From Cepaea nemoralis (taxonomy: Eukaryota; Mollusca; Gastropoda; Stylommatophora; Helicidae): 64,000 nt of DNA. Made by a program: the position numbers and the translations under genes. The DNA is taken from positions 1,466,501 through 1,530,500 of the forward strand of contig JACEFZ010018303.1 of NCBI GenBank assembly GCA_014155875.1, written 5' to 3'. Below are positions 9,782 to 21,700 of this stretch, one piece after another (position 1 is the first letter of the stretch; each line of letters opens with the position of its first letter). The notes beneath the pieces are model-generated. The model was given only the letters and a program-made list of their open reading frames with translations, ran no database searches and had not been told where the DNA came from.

Positions 9782-10301
9782 TGTCAGGGTCTTAAACCTG
9801 GCTCGTTAACCTAACACATGTGAGACAGTACAAATACAACGTGATTTGACTTGAGACTCAACGACACGAAGTTTCGATGGATTTATTTACAGATCACGAT
9901 CTAGAGATGATCATCACAATACATAAGTTATAACAATACACTTACAAGCAACCCACAGCTTACAATCAGTCTCACAAGATGTACAAGCACTCGACTTTCG
10001 GGCCACAGAACTACACAAGCCTTTCTCCCATCATACGTCCAGTCGAGTCCGCGTCCCAGAGCTGTCTGGCTATTTCTCGCAACGCGCCTGTCCACCTGAA
10101 GTGGCTTCACGAGGCCTGCGTGCGTCCTGCTTTGTCCTTGCCTGACCGCTGGCTGTCTCGTCAGCCGGCAACCTCGCAGGCAGGTAACTAATACTCGCCT
10201 GGCGGGCGTAACGATGTTACAGCATCCCCGCTAGGGACTATTCGCCTGGCGGGCGTAACGATGTCCCTGCATCTCTGCTGGCAATACATTAGACTCTGAC
10301 A
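9782..10301 (-). repeat. 3' LTR of the Gmr1-like element
   Basis: 520 bp. Identical by eye to the other LTR except for a 47-bp extra segment near its right end (a tandem duplication starting CGCCTGGCGGGCGTAACGAT) and one missing base in CATCTCTGCT. A 60-codon ORF occurs identically in both LTRs and is not a gene. Confidence 0.95.
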
Positions 10302-10324
10302 TGCTCCCCCGGGGCTTCTTCATG
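10302..10324 (-). promoter_or_regulatory. Candidate polypurine tract
   Basis: On the minus strand GAAGCCCCGGGGGAGCA lies directly against the 3' LTR, where plus-strand DNA priming is expected. The purine run is short, so the call is positional. Confidence 0.5.
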
Positions 10325-11652
10325 AAAGATGTCATCTTTCATGTACACTCTATATACAATACTGGGTTAATATTTTTAACCTGTCAGAGTCAACCTTTCT
10401 GTTATATACATTGGTGTAGAAATACAAAAACACACACATCTTGGCATAGAAACACATAAGAAATGGACATTGTATCTAAAGACATGTGGTGTTCAACCTT
10501 TAACACTCGTCAAGCTTCATCCTCTCGATGGCTGATTACCTTAATTGCATTATTGACCCAGTCAGATCGGTAGTAACAGCTTCCCAAGCAACTACCTCGC
10601 AGCCTTTCAAAAAAAAAGTAATAATATGCTTTTTGAGACAAAAAACATCTGGCAAGACCGTAATACGGCTTTATATAAGTCGCATTCAACGCTCAAACTC
10701 TGACCTCATTTGGCCAGGAGTTCTTGTGTCGGTCTGCAATGTCGGTAACACTCTACCATGCCCAGTAGATGGCTTCTTGGCGTGTTAACAATCTGGCAAC
10801 AACATGGCTATTTATACACAATACATCATCGTATACATTTCAATTAACGCCCTTGGTGTAATAATGTAATAACAATTAAATGAAAGGGACATAACTTCAA
10901 AAATTAAGAAATATAATATCTTACAATAATTCTTCTATTTCTCAGCGTCATAGCTTGATGTTTTTCCATACTAGCGAAAAAAATGTCGGTAGTATGAATA
11001 AATTAATCAAGATATGATTCTAAGATTACATTTAATGAAAAATATTAATACACAATTCGTGTATTCGAAATTATTGAATCGTCAATAGTTTAGAAGTGTT
11101 ATAACTTTTTAAGCTTTTGTTTGTCGTCTGCTAATTTTAAACTAAATTTCTAAATCATCCGGAAGTACACACGAACAGCTGATGTTGAAATCTGTAGAAC
11201 ACACTTGTTCCGGTCTGATGTAGTAAAACGGAATGTGCAATGTTCTGATCGTTCATGTGTTGGTTGTTTCAACTGGAAAAACTTCTGGATTTCGATTGAC
11301 TGAAGTGGTGTAGATGTCAATGTTCAGGTCACACTTTCACACACGGAGTTAAAATATCACTGGATAAGTTCCAAATGCAGATACCACGGATAAATTTGAC
11401 AGTTCGCTTACGGTAAGTTGAGAGCGAATGTGGTACTGTTCTTGTTTCGTAATATATACAATTAATAAAGTTCTCTTTCTACCACACACTACACAATTAT
11501 TCACGACAATCACTACATTAATAATAAAATAAGAAAACTATATATATTGGGAATAAACCCTATCACATCATATAGACATACACAGCTTTCGTGAAAAAAA
11601 AACTTCACTGATGCATGGCTGTGTTGGTCTGAGTGTATTTTACACACTGCAC
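10325..11652. other. Non-coding stretch between RNase H and 3' LTR
   Basis: AT-rich, with no minus-strand ORF of note. It occupies the place where some gypsy elements carry an envelope gene; none is visible. Confidence 0.6.
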
Positions 11653-13090
11653 TCAGACATTGGTGCTTACTGGGTCGGTCGGACAACGGGACAAAAGATC
11701 GGCAATCGTGTTGGTTCTGCCCGCGATGTGTCGAACTTCAAAGCTGTAATCTTGAAGCTTAAGAGACCAGCGAGCTATCATTTGGTTGGAAGGTACACCT
11801 GAATTGATAAATCTCAATGGACTACTGTCAGACTCTACAATAAAATGACGTCCTAGGAGGAATCTGGACAATTTAGTTATACCCACCACTAGAGCTAGGG
11901 CTTCCAACTGAGGTGTTGACCAAGCACGTTCTCTCGGTTTTAATTTTCGGGAGACGAAGTACACAGGATGTAGGATGTTATTGTGCTCTTGTAACAAGAC
12001 TGCTCCAATCGCCACGGAGCTCGCATCTGTGCGTAATCTGAAAGGTAATTGAAGATTGGGCAATTTCAGAATGGGATTGTGTAAGCCATTATCAGAAAAA
12101 TAAGATAATACTTTCTGGAATGCAAATTTTAGGCATTCATTGCTTACAATTTTCTCGGGTTGATCTTTTGTTAGTAAGTTAGTAAATACTTCGGTCAGTT
12201 CAGCAAAATCTGGTATGAACTGCCTATAATAATTTATAAGTCCCAACAAACTTCTGACTTGCTTTTTCGTAGTCGGAAGTGAGAGTTTTAGTATCTTGGA
12301 CACAATGTTATCGTCTGTCGTGACAAAGCCATTAGATATTTTGTACCCCAAGAAGGATATTTCCTGATAGGCTATGTCTACTTTTGCAGGCTTTACCGTC
12401 AGTCCGTGCTGTCTAATGCGTTCAAATGTCTGTTCTAATGTCTTTATGTGGTCTGTCATCGTCTTTGTGTGAACACAAATGTCGTCTATATAACAAATAA
12501 TATTCGGAATGTCTACTAGTAGAAGTCGTGTCATACGTACGAATGTTGCTGGGGCATTGACAAGCCCAAATGGAAGTTTGCACCATTCGTACAGTCCCCA
12601 AGGTGTGGCAAAAGCTGTCAGATGTCTGCTCTGTTCGTCTACTGCTATTTGCCAGTAACCTTTCGTCATGTCTACCTTCGTAAAGAACCTAGCGTCTGTC
12701 AGTTCTGTCAATAGGTCTTCAGAGTTTGCCATTGGCTCTAAATCTAAAAGAGTTATCTTATTTAATTTTCCTATAGTCGACACAGAGTCTTATTGTGTTG
12801 TCCTTTTTGCGTACTATGACCATTGGAGATGAGAAATTTGATTGGGATCGTCTAATGATGTTGTTTTTCTCTAAGCTGATGATCTCTTGATGTAAGTGTT
12901 CTTTGTAATGCAATGGAATGGTGTATGGTCTGCATTTTATGGGTGTATTTGACGTGAGTGTGATGTGATGTTGTACTAATTCTGTTTGTCCTGGGTTGTT
13001 GGAGAAAATGGTGTTGTACTGTTGTATGAGCTGTTTGCAACTGTCTGTTTCTGCTTGAGTTAACTTTGGGTTGATCTTAATTTCCTTCAA
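11653..13090 (-). pseudogene. pol: Reverse transcriptase and RNase H region
   Basis: Two overlapping frames (13090-12758 and 12783-11653) make up the domain. The first holds the fingers (SPMVIVRKKDNTIRLCVDYR). The second holds the palm: KVDMTKGYWQI, LPFGLVNAPATF, catalytic box YIDD (YVDD or YIDD are both usual), then FLGYKIS. RNase H follows with TDASSVAIGAVL, an E in TPQLEALALV, VESDSSPLRF and HIAGRTNTIADLLSR. The frame changes within an A-rich run near 12770 in the middle of the conserved VDYRKLN motif, so this is decay or a sequence error and not a programmed shift. It converts element RNA to DNA in the particle. It follows integrase with a frame overlap near 13088. Confidence 0.95.
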
Positions 13091-14538
13091 GCAGTTGTCG
13101 TGTCTAATGCAGGTGTTGGAATTTCGTCACTAGCCTCGTCATCTTCATGGTCTATTATCACTGTACATGCTGTTGTATCGTCTTGTTCGTTGTCTCTGTT
13201 GTAATATGGTCTTAGCATATTGACGTGGAATATTTTGTGTTTGTCTTTTATTTGGATCTCATAGTCTACAGGTGAAATCTGTCTCGTCACTTTAAATGGT
13301 CCTTGCCAAGAATCAGTCAATAAATGTCTGTCACTAGGTAGGAGAAGAAGAACGTCCTGTCCAGGTGTCAACGTTATTGTCCTGTTACCTTTGTCAGCAT
13401 ATTGTCTATATGTAGCACCAGATAATTTTAGTGCATCCTTTGCAATTATACAAGATTTGATGATTCTTTCACGCAATGATGTAACGTATACGTATGATGA
13501 TATGGGTTTGAGTAAAGGAGTGGATTCAGTTAACATTTGGTGATAGATGCTTAATGGGCCACGTGGTTTGGCACCATAGATAAGTTCAAAAGGAGAGAAA
13601 CCTGTACTAGCATGTGGCACCTCGCGATAAGCAAAGAGAATAGCAGGTAAATATACGTCCCAGTTATTGGGGTGCTCTTGCGTGACTTTAGCAAGCATAG
13701 TGCTTTAAATCACCGTTAAATTTTTCTATAATTCCACTCGAGTGAGGATGGTACGGGGAATTGAAACATTGCTTCACTCCTAGCATTTTGGTGAAAGCTT
13801 GAGTAGATGCGGCGATAAACTGAGTTCCCCTATCTGATTGGATAGTGTCTGGAAATCCTATCCGTGAAAATATATGGAAGAAAACTTCCATTATGTCATT
13901 GGCAGTTATATTCTTTAGCGGAATCGCTTCAGGCCAGCGGCTACATTGATCAATAATAGTTAATATATATATATATTCCCTCTTGTTGTTATCTGATTAA
14001 GAGGGCCCACTATGTCGACAGATATTTTCTCAAAAGGTCGACTGGCTAAGTCAGTAACTTGTAACTTTGCCTGTGGGTTTTTACCTTTCTTTACAAGTTT
14101 TTGGCAGATGTCACAACTCCTGCAATATTGCTTAATGTCATTGCAGAATTTGGGCCAATAAAACTGTAATAATAATCTTGATCTGGTCTTAGCGTATGCC
14201 ATATGCCCTGCAAGAGGTATATCATGGGCAAGATGTAAGGCTTGCTTACGATACTCAGTTGGCAAAACAGTTTGCTCTGTTGTGGTGTCACCTCTGGTAT
14301 AATACCTGGTGAGGATACAATTTTTCAAAGCAAAATGCCATCTTGCATTTTTGGTTAACTTTGGCTTTTGGCCGATCAGATTAAAATATTTTGACAATGA
14401 AGGATCAGCCTTTTGGGCTGTTACAAAAGTCTCCTTCATGGTTTTAGGAGGTAGTAATACTGGGCTAAGCATTTCTATAGCCTCAGTCTGATTAATTTCA
14501 TCTTGCATTCTAGCAGTAGATCTGGTTACTGCGTTCAC
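13087..14538 (-). pseudogene. pol: Integrase region, upstream of RT
   Basis: Three frames cover it. 14538-13960 has the HHCC zinc-binding domain (HLAHDIPLAGH, then CRSCDICQK) and the first core aspartate (ISVDIVGPL). 13891-13688 has the second aspartate (IQSDRGTQF) and the glutamate (GIIEKFNG). 13698-13087 finishes the core and has a GPY/F-type module (WQGPFKV through FHVNMLRPY). One frame break falls exactly in a TA dinucleotide run (about 13963-13977), another at 13688-13698. The enzyme would insert the DNA copy and produce the 5-bp target duplication. Its place between protease and reverse transcriptase is the key diagnostic feature. Confidence 0.95.
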
Positions 14539-15185
14539 ACATTCAATGATATCAGATGGTGATGAAACAGTGTTATCAATGATGTCATGAGATCTAGTGC
14601 TACATTAGCTACCATACATTCATTAGGTGGTACAACAGTATCAATGATGACATTTGATGGTGATGTTGTGATCTCATTAATGCAAAGAGATGTTATGTCA
14701 TGAGGCATATCATTCACCTCTGGTAAATTTCCAATTATAATATCACACACCGGGTTTGTTAATGCTGCGCATTTTACTTTCCCAGTGAGGAAAGGTGTTT
14801 GAATATATGCCCATGCTAGTGGGTACTTTTCAATATTACCAGAGAATGTTCTGCATGTTACGTGCCTGCCTGTATAGTCTGTAGGCATTATGAACGTTCT
14901 CTTCAGTCCAATCAATGAACTCCCCGTGTCCCGAAGGACTGTAGCAGGCTTGCCATTCACATATCCTTGATGGATGTTTATTCTGCCTTTTGAATCTACT
15001 ACCAAATTAGCTTCTTCATTGGCAATAGGGATGGAGTGGCCGCATGTTAAAATACCATCTTCATAGAAAGTATTACAAACAGTACATTTATTTGCGTTAA
15101 ACATATCAAAAGCCTGTGCTGAGTTCACAGGGTGTTTCTCTGATTGCTTCTTCATCTGATGATGAACTATCAAATAAGGCGGCAT
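14535..15185 (-). pseudogene. pro: Aspartic protease region of pol
   Basis: An uninterrupted frame of 216 codons. It contains the aspartic protease active site as DTGSS (in ATVLRDTGSSLIGLKR) and, about 70 residues later, a hydrophobic CDIIIGNLPEV that fits the second conserved region. It overlaps the gag frame by ~80 nt in a different frame, as in many gypsy elements where protease is made by frameshift. It ends with a 4-nt overlap with the integrase frame. The N-terminal part has a CTVC..C cysteine cluster of unknown role. Confidence 0.9.
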
Positions 15186-16353
15186 TGGCTTTCTTGGTCA
15201 TTTGCCTACCTTTACAATCATGGCGATAATGTCCATACGCCTTACAGAGGAAACATTTACGCAAATTTCTAAAGGATTTACGCTCCTTATCTTGTCTGTT
15301 TACGATGTTCTGTAAATATGTAAGATATGCGGGGTTCTTGTCGCACATCTCACCTTGATGATGTGAAATTCTACAATATTTACAATGGTTGTACTTCTCA
15401 GATGTAGGCTTATAAGGTTTTTGCCTACTATAGGGTTTGTCATAGTTAGCCGATGCTACAAAATTGGTTTCAGTAGCTTCACTGGCAAAACAATGCTTGT
15501 TGGCTGTGTAATAAGCCGAACCACGTCTCTCAATCTCATCCACACTTGTGCATTCATTCTCTTGCAAAAACTTTGAAAATGCTGATGGAATAGATGAAAT
15601 GACTTTATCTCTGATGATAAGATCTTCTAACTTTTGATAGTTCTTATCAATTTTAGCTGCTGAAGTCCATTTGGTAAATATATCTCGGACTAAGCAGAGG
15701 TAGTCAGAGAACGTTTGAGTCGGTTTGGGGCTCAACTTGCTGAATTGTTCTCTGTAACCTGCCTCATCTAACATAAAATGTGCCATAATCTTTGATTTTA
15801 GATAATGGTAATCTTTTCTGAGGTCTTTGGGGATAGTCTCTATGACTTTTAGAGGCTCCCCTGATAAACTCCTCATATAAATAATATTCCATTCAGACAG
15901 TGGAACCTGGTAATGGTCCATTAAAGTCTCAAATTTTGGGTAAAGGCTGCGATGCAGTCACCCGAGGTATAATTACGTACGATACCTTGGTATTTCTTGT
16001 ACTGGTTTTCTTTCTCCAGTCTCTCAGATTTCTTAGACTCTTTGTTAATGGCAGTCTCAGTATCAAGTTGTTTGAATTTTAGCTGTACCTCCAGTTCTTC
16101 TCTCTTACTCTGAGCTGCTATTTCTGCCTTCTTAGTTCAATATCTAACTCGGCTTGTTTTGTCTTTGCAGACAGTTCTACTTCTGCCTGCTTTTGCTGCG
16201 GTTTCTGCCTCTGCTTGCTTGGCAGCTCTTTCAGCTGCTCTTTCTTCACGCTCGTGGTATTCAGAGTATTTCTTCTCACTCCATTTCGTTAACTCATCAC
16301 CTGTTAACTTTAACTTTCAACCCCATATCGATGAAATCATTTAATGACGACAT
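15106..16353 (-). pseudogene. gag: gag region with coiled coil and zinc knuckles
   Basis: A likely start is the ATG at 16353-16351. The first ~130 codons are highly charged with heptad-like runs (REERAAERAAKQAE) predicting a coiled coil, but change frame at least three times. From 15921 a clean 271-codon frame carries a capsid-like region and a CCHC zinc knuckle (CFLCKAYGHYRHDC, C-X2-C-X4-H-X4-C). A second cysteine/histidine cluster (CKYCRISHHQGEMC) lies ~55 residues earlier. It would form the RNA-packaging particle. The frame breaks cluster in the coiled-coil part. Confidence 0.88.
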
Positions 16354-17180
16354 GATGGAAAATGCAAATGAAATATCAGACACACAATTTGTTACAAGTT
16401 GTTAGTAACGTGAACAATTTACAATTGTGTTCTATTTACAATATGTGCCTAAATTTGCATCCGAAAGTATATAGAAAGAAAAATATACTCAAGTGTCCTG
16501 GATGCGGTGAAGAACGGTTGAAATTCGGACTAGGAACTGTAGGGTCGCTACTTCAAAACACAAATGACCTCTACGGGCAAGGGTTTCAGATGGCACAGAA
16601 AACCTGCTTTGTTTTTGGAGGAAATAAATTAGCGTCTATTTGATGTGGTGTGTATGCTTGTCACTAAGTTTTGATTAGGTTTGTATGGCGTTGAGTGTAA
16701 TTGTAGGTCGTAATGTTGTCCGTCAACAATTTTTTTTTTCAAAACCACAAGTCACTTTCTTTCCGAAACTTTCTGCTTTCCACAATTCACTTTACAAAGA
16801 CAATCTAACTATATCTCAACACTCTACAACATTGATGACACATCACTTACATCAAGATGACATTCAGTAAGGACATAGACATCAAGTTTACAAGATGGCG
16901 ACAAGGTCACAATGGCGACAACTTCACAATGTCGACAAGGTCAAAACGGTGACAAGTTCCACAATCACAAATGTTTTACACGTTTACAAGATCAAACAAT
17001 ATGTATGCACTGTACGTTCACATTTAGTCTCCATGTTTAAACAATGTAATAATATATATCAAAATGAGCCTTCACAATCACATTTAAATGTACTCTAAAG
17101 TTGGACAAAAATTTCTAAGTTCCCAAATCTAGGTTTTAAATGTTAATTACTTAAACCACGTTCATTTAAAGCCGGACGAA
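16354..17180 (-). other. 5' leader of the Gmr1-like element
   Basis: Non-coding stretch between primer site and gag start. ORFs here on the plus strand have no recognisable content. Several GACAAG/GACAAC-type short repeats occur around 16890-16960. Confidence 0.6.
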
Positions 17181-17198
17181 TGCCACCACGTCCACACA
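17181..17198 (-). promoter_or_regulatory. Candidate primer binding site
   Basis: Immediately inside the 5' LTR the minus strand reads TGTGTGGACGTGGTGGCA. A PBS should start with TGG a few bases in, and TGGACGTGGTGGC does. I could not assign the tRNA. Confidence 0.4.
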
Positions 17199-17672
17199 TG
17201 TCAGGGTCTTAAACCTGGCTCGTTAACCTAACACATGTGAGACAGTACAAATACAACGTGATTTGACTTGAGACTCAACGACACGAAGTTTCGATGGATT
17301 TATTTACAGATCACGATCTAGAGATGATCATCACAATACATAAGTTATAACAATACACTTACAAGCAACCCACAGCTTACAATCAGTCTCACAAGATGTA
17401 CAAGCACTCGACTTTCGGGCCACAGAACTACACAAGCCTTTCTCCCATCATACGTCCAGTCGAGTCCGCGTCCCAGAGCTGTCTGGCTATTTCTCGCAAC
17501 GCGCCTGTCCACCTGAAGTGGCTTCACGAGGCCTGCGTGCGTCCTGCTTTGTCCTTGCCTGACCGCTGGCTGTCTCGTCAGCCGGCAACCTCGCAGGCAG
17601 GTAACTAATACTCGCCTGGCGGGCGTAACGATGTCCCTGCATCCTCTGCTGGCAATACATTAGACTCTGACA
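17199..17672 (-). repeat. 5' LTR of the Gmr1-like element
   Basis: 474 bp. It is the shorter LTR, lacking the 47-bp duplicated segment of its partner. It ends at 17672 against the target duplication GATAT. Confidence 0.95.
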
Positions 17673-17695
17673 GATATGTAACTAATTAACGTATA

Positions 17696-18112
17696 TCACA
17701 TTGGAACCGACCAATCATTTCTCTTCTTTAAATGTTCGTTAATATACTGAACACAGCATTACGGCCCGATGTGTTTGTGTGTTTGTTATTTGACTTATAG
17801 GTTACAGATAAGTAACTTTTATGTTTATATTTTCATCTAGAGTTTTTTAAGAAGTTGTATCGGTTTGTGTTTGTTTGTTTTGTGCTGACTAAGGCTTTAG
17901 CCGCAATGTCCTTTGTTTCTAGTAATTGTGTTCTAGTAAAGCTCACAATCTACTGTTCGTGACTTGGTGATGTAATAGAAGAACTGCACGAGATTGCAAC
18001 ATACTTGGTAAAGTAAAGTAAAGTAAAGTAAAGTAAAGTAAAGTAAAGTAAAGTAAAGAAGTAAAGTAAAGTAAAGGGCCCTTTTATTCGTCTTGTGGAG
18101 CATTTGAACTCT
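17696..18112. repeat. Unassigned DNA ending in an (AAAGT)n microsatellite
   Basis: 18006-18076 is a pentanucleotide repeat (TAAAG). The rest has no recognised feature. Confidence 0.8.
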
Positions 18113-18353
18113 GCATTAGTTGCATCTCCTTTACAGGGCGTCGCAGTCAACCCCCGCATGTATTGCCTGTTTTTGATTTACTAGGCAAGTTTACGTTCAG
18201 TAGTTTGCCATTGCTTCTGGACGACCGACTCTCACACCATTAATAAAATAAACACAACGCCGTCGGCTTCCAAATCAACTGCAGCAGATGTCGATAGCGG
18301 CATGCGAGATTACGAATCGTGTTCACTATCCCTTTGATACAGAGTCCGGCGCT
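18113..18353 (-). repeat. SINE family A, near full length
   Basis: Minus strand: head with GCCGGACTCTGTATC, the GCAATGGCAAACTACTGAAC core and GCGACGCCCTGTAAAGGAGA end, followed by a TGCAACTAA tail. The head is more diverged than at 4012. Confidence 0.8.
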
Positions 18354-18744
18354 TATTACCACCTCAGCCGAAATTAACAAGCAGCATTATCGGGATATTC
18401 GCTAGAACAAAAACAGATACCACTTGTTCAACTGTCTAAACCCCGACAGCGCCCCAACTAAATAACAGCTCAACAGGGAAACATAATGACACACAAATAA
18501 ACACTAACTTTGTAAAGGCTAGAATACACAACAAATCTGGGTTCCAAATGTTGCTGTATGTAGCCGGGGCGCAGTGTTGGGGTGAGCGCCCAACATTGCT
18601 TAAATACCCCAATGGCTCGTGAATACATAACCTATGCAGCAAAAGTCCAACTCCTGGCCTTCACGTGGCGGAACTGTTTAAACTAACAGGAGAAGGGGCG
18701 ACGGCGAGTTTCTGGCGCCGGAAAATAACCAGTATGCTCTAGAT

Positions 18745-21700
18745 GTGTATGCACGTACATGCATGCGCAGACACGTGTGTGCGCGCGTACACATCTACAC
18801 TCGAGTGAGACCACAGTCTGCTCTAGCAAAGAAAGGTGCTGAAGACGGAGGCAACCAGCCAAGAGGCGCACCACAGAAATCAGGATGCCACGCAATCACG
18901 CAAAATGGAATATGTCGACTACTGCTAAATGTTATGGTGCTCGCCCTGCTTTGGACCCCCAGGCAGGTGCAGTGCCGGGCCCTATGTCTCGAAAGGGTCC
19001 AACCACAACTACTGGAGGTCCTTCTCAGATGTCCTGTGGAGCCAGGGGACATGAGAATAGGACGGACTGGCCATACTAAACGAAGACTTAAAATAATGCA
19101 CTGGAATGCGGAGGGAGTCAGCAACAAAAAAATAGAATTAGAAAACATCTTGGACCAAGAAAAAGTAAGCATATGTTGCTTGCAAGAAACTCACCTCAAC
19201 GAAAATATAGCCTTCAAAATCAGAGGCTACCAGTGTTACCGATCTGACCGAAAGGACAGGCGAAAAGGTGGGATACTGACCCTTGTAAAAAATAACATCA
19301 TTGCTTCCCAAATCGAAGTCTACATGGAAGGGGCTGAGTATCAGACACTTAAACTTAAGACAGGTAATACAGACCTACATCTGATCAATTACTACTGTCC
19401 AAGTGACCGCCCACAGGCACTGGACACACTACCATTAAAAGAAAAAATGATTGTGTGTGGCGATTTCAACAGCCACTCGCAGAGCTGGGGCTATGATCAC
19501 ATGGACCAGAGAGGAGAGAGACTGGAAGACTGGCAGGATGAGAATAGATTCATCTTGATTAACAAGCCGTCCGACCCACATACTTTCTACTCGAGATCAT
19601 GGCACACTACAACTACACCTGACCTGGCTTTTCATTCACCAGACCTGGAGTGGAACATTACACGAATTGTTGGGAAACAACTTGGTGGCAGTGACCATCG
19701 GCCAGTCTTTCTAACCGTAGAAAATGAGCTTGTAAGTGAAAGCAGCACCCTCTCGAGGTGGAACTACAAGAAAGCAGACTGGGCAATGTACAAGCATCGC
19801 ACCAGCATACTGGTTAGAAACCTGAACACTGAGAAAGACATAAATAAAGTAGTTGAAGAGTTTGGGAAATGCATACTACAGGCAGCGCGAGAAACAGTAC
19901 CAAGAGGAGCCCGTAAACAATATAAACCCTACTGGAGTAGTGAACTGGAACAGTTGCATAACGATGTGGAAGTGTGTAGAAAGCAAGCAGAGGCCACACC
20001 CAGCCAAGAGCACCACAATAAATTCCAGCACGCAAAAGCCAAATTTCAAAGGGCCAAGCTGCAGGCTAGACGGAAAAGCTGGCAGGAGAAAACGGAGTCT
20101 CTGAACTTTGAAAGAGACACAAGGAAATTGTGGAAGCTAATAAAACAACTTAACGATGAGGGCACAGGGAGAAACTCAAAAATTGCACTACATAAAGATG
20201 GAAACATCTTAACAAGAAAGCAAGCAGCTGACCATTTTGCGGACTCATTCGCACAAGATAACAATATCAAAATTAGTCCAGAGAAACAACAAGAGATTCG
20301 AGAGAAACGACAACATACAGGACAGAAGGAAATAGTACATGAGGTTCTGGAGGCACCCATCACAATCAGCGAACTGGAGCTAGCCATATCAAAACTGAAA
20401 ATGAGAAAGTCACCAGGAGCTGATGGTATCTCCAATGAAATGATCAGGAACCTAGGAACAGAGGCCAAAGCAAAGCTGTTGCAGATCTTCAATAACAGCT
20501 GGACCTTAGGCAGTGTTCCACAAGCCTGGAGAGAAGCAATCATGATACCCCTCCTAAAATCAGGGAAAGATGGTTCCATTGCCTCTAGCTACAGACCAAT
20601 TAGCCTCACCAGCTGTCTCTGCAAAACACTGGAGCGCATCATCAATCACAGACTGCAGTGGTACATTGAAAGTAAAAACATCCTTGTGCCACAGCAGGCT
20701 GGCTTTAGGCAGTGCTACTCTACGGAAGATCAGACAACCTACCTCTCTCAAGAAATTGAGGATGCATTCCAAGAGAAGAAGCTGGTGCTTGCGGCATGGA
20801 TAGATCTGAAGAAAGCCTTTGACAAAGTCTGGAAAGAAGGTCTGATGAAGAAACTGAGAAACTGCAAAGTCAATGGAAGAATGTACAAATGGGTGAAAGC
20901 ATACTTGCACAACAGAAGAGCCCGAGTACAGATAGACGGACTCAAGAGCAAGAAAGTACTACTGCGTCACGGTGTTCCCCAGGGCGGAGTCTTGTCCCCC
21001 ACACTTTTTCTAATCTTCATCAATGATCTTGTTGCTAATCTACCGCATGGAATTAAAGCGGCAATGTACGCCGATGACCTGGTTTTATGGAGCACAAATG
21101 AACATGCATCAGTGGCCACCAAATTGCTACAAAGAGCTGTAGATACATTTGCTGCATGGGCAAATAGATGGTGTGTCAGCATAAACACTGACAAGTGCAG
21201 CACCACTCTATTTACCCTCTCTTCAAAACAAAAGGCAGGGATCATCCAGATAAATGGAACACCCCTAAGAGAAGATAAAGAACCAACATACCTTGGAGTA
21301 ACATTTGATGGCAGGCTGACATGGAGAAAGCACATCAACAAAGCAGTAGCAAAAGCCAGAAGGAAAATAGCCATCCTGAGAAAGCTAAGTGGAACCACAT
21401 GGGGAGCCAGTGGGAAAATACTTAGCAAAGTTTACCAACAGAGCATACGACCACACCTGGAATATGGGTCAACTGCGTGGTGTTCAGCATCAAAAACCAC
21501 ACTACAAGAGCTGGACAAGGTGCAAAATCAAGCACTTAGAGTCACCACAGGAGGGATGAGATCAACCCCTATAGTGGAAATGGAGAAGATGGGGAGGACA
21601 CAAGCACTGAGTGAGCGCAGAGATACGAAAACGCTAATACAAGCAGAAAAGTTCCTCAGCTTGCCAGGCCACCCTATGAAGAACAGATTTGAAAACCTAG

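Larger units (their letters stand above)
9782..17672 (-). mobile_element. Complete Gmr1-like Ty3/gypsy LTR retrotransposon
   Basis: A 7,891-bp element with direct LTRs that begin TGTCAG and end CTGACA, flanked by a perfect 5-bp target duplication GATAT (9777-9781 and 17673-17677). It is coded on the minus strand. Reading 5' to 3': LTR (17199-17672), candidate primer site, leader, gag with coiled coil and zinc knuckle, protease, integrase, reverse transcriptase/RNase H, a 1.35-kb non-coding stretch, polypurine tract, LTR (9782-10301). Integrase precedes reverse transcriptase, which defines the Gmr1 group of gypsy elements and is the reverse of most Ty3/gypsy. No envelope-like ORF was seen. Several frame breaks make this copy non-coding as sequenced. 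Confidence 0.95.

Noticed and set aside
9928..10110. 60-codon ORF present twice
   Set aside because: It is identical at 17345-17527 because both lie in the LTRs.
10325..11652. Envelope gene in the LTR element
   Set aside because: No minus-strand ORF with signal or membrane segments exists in this stretch.
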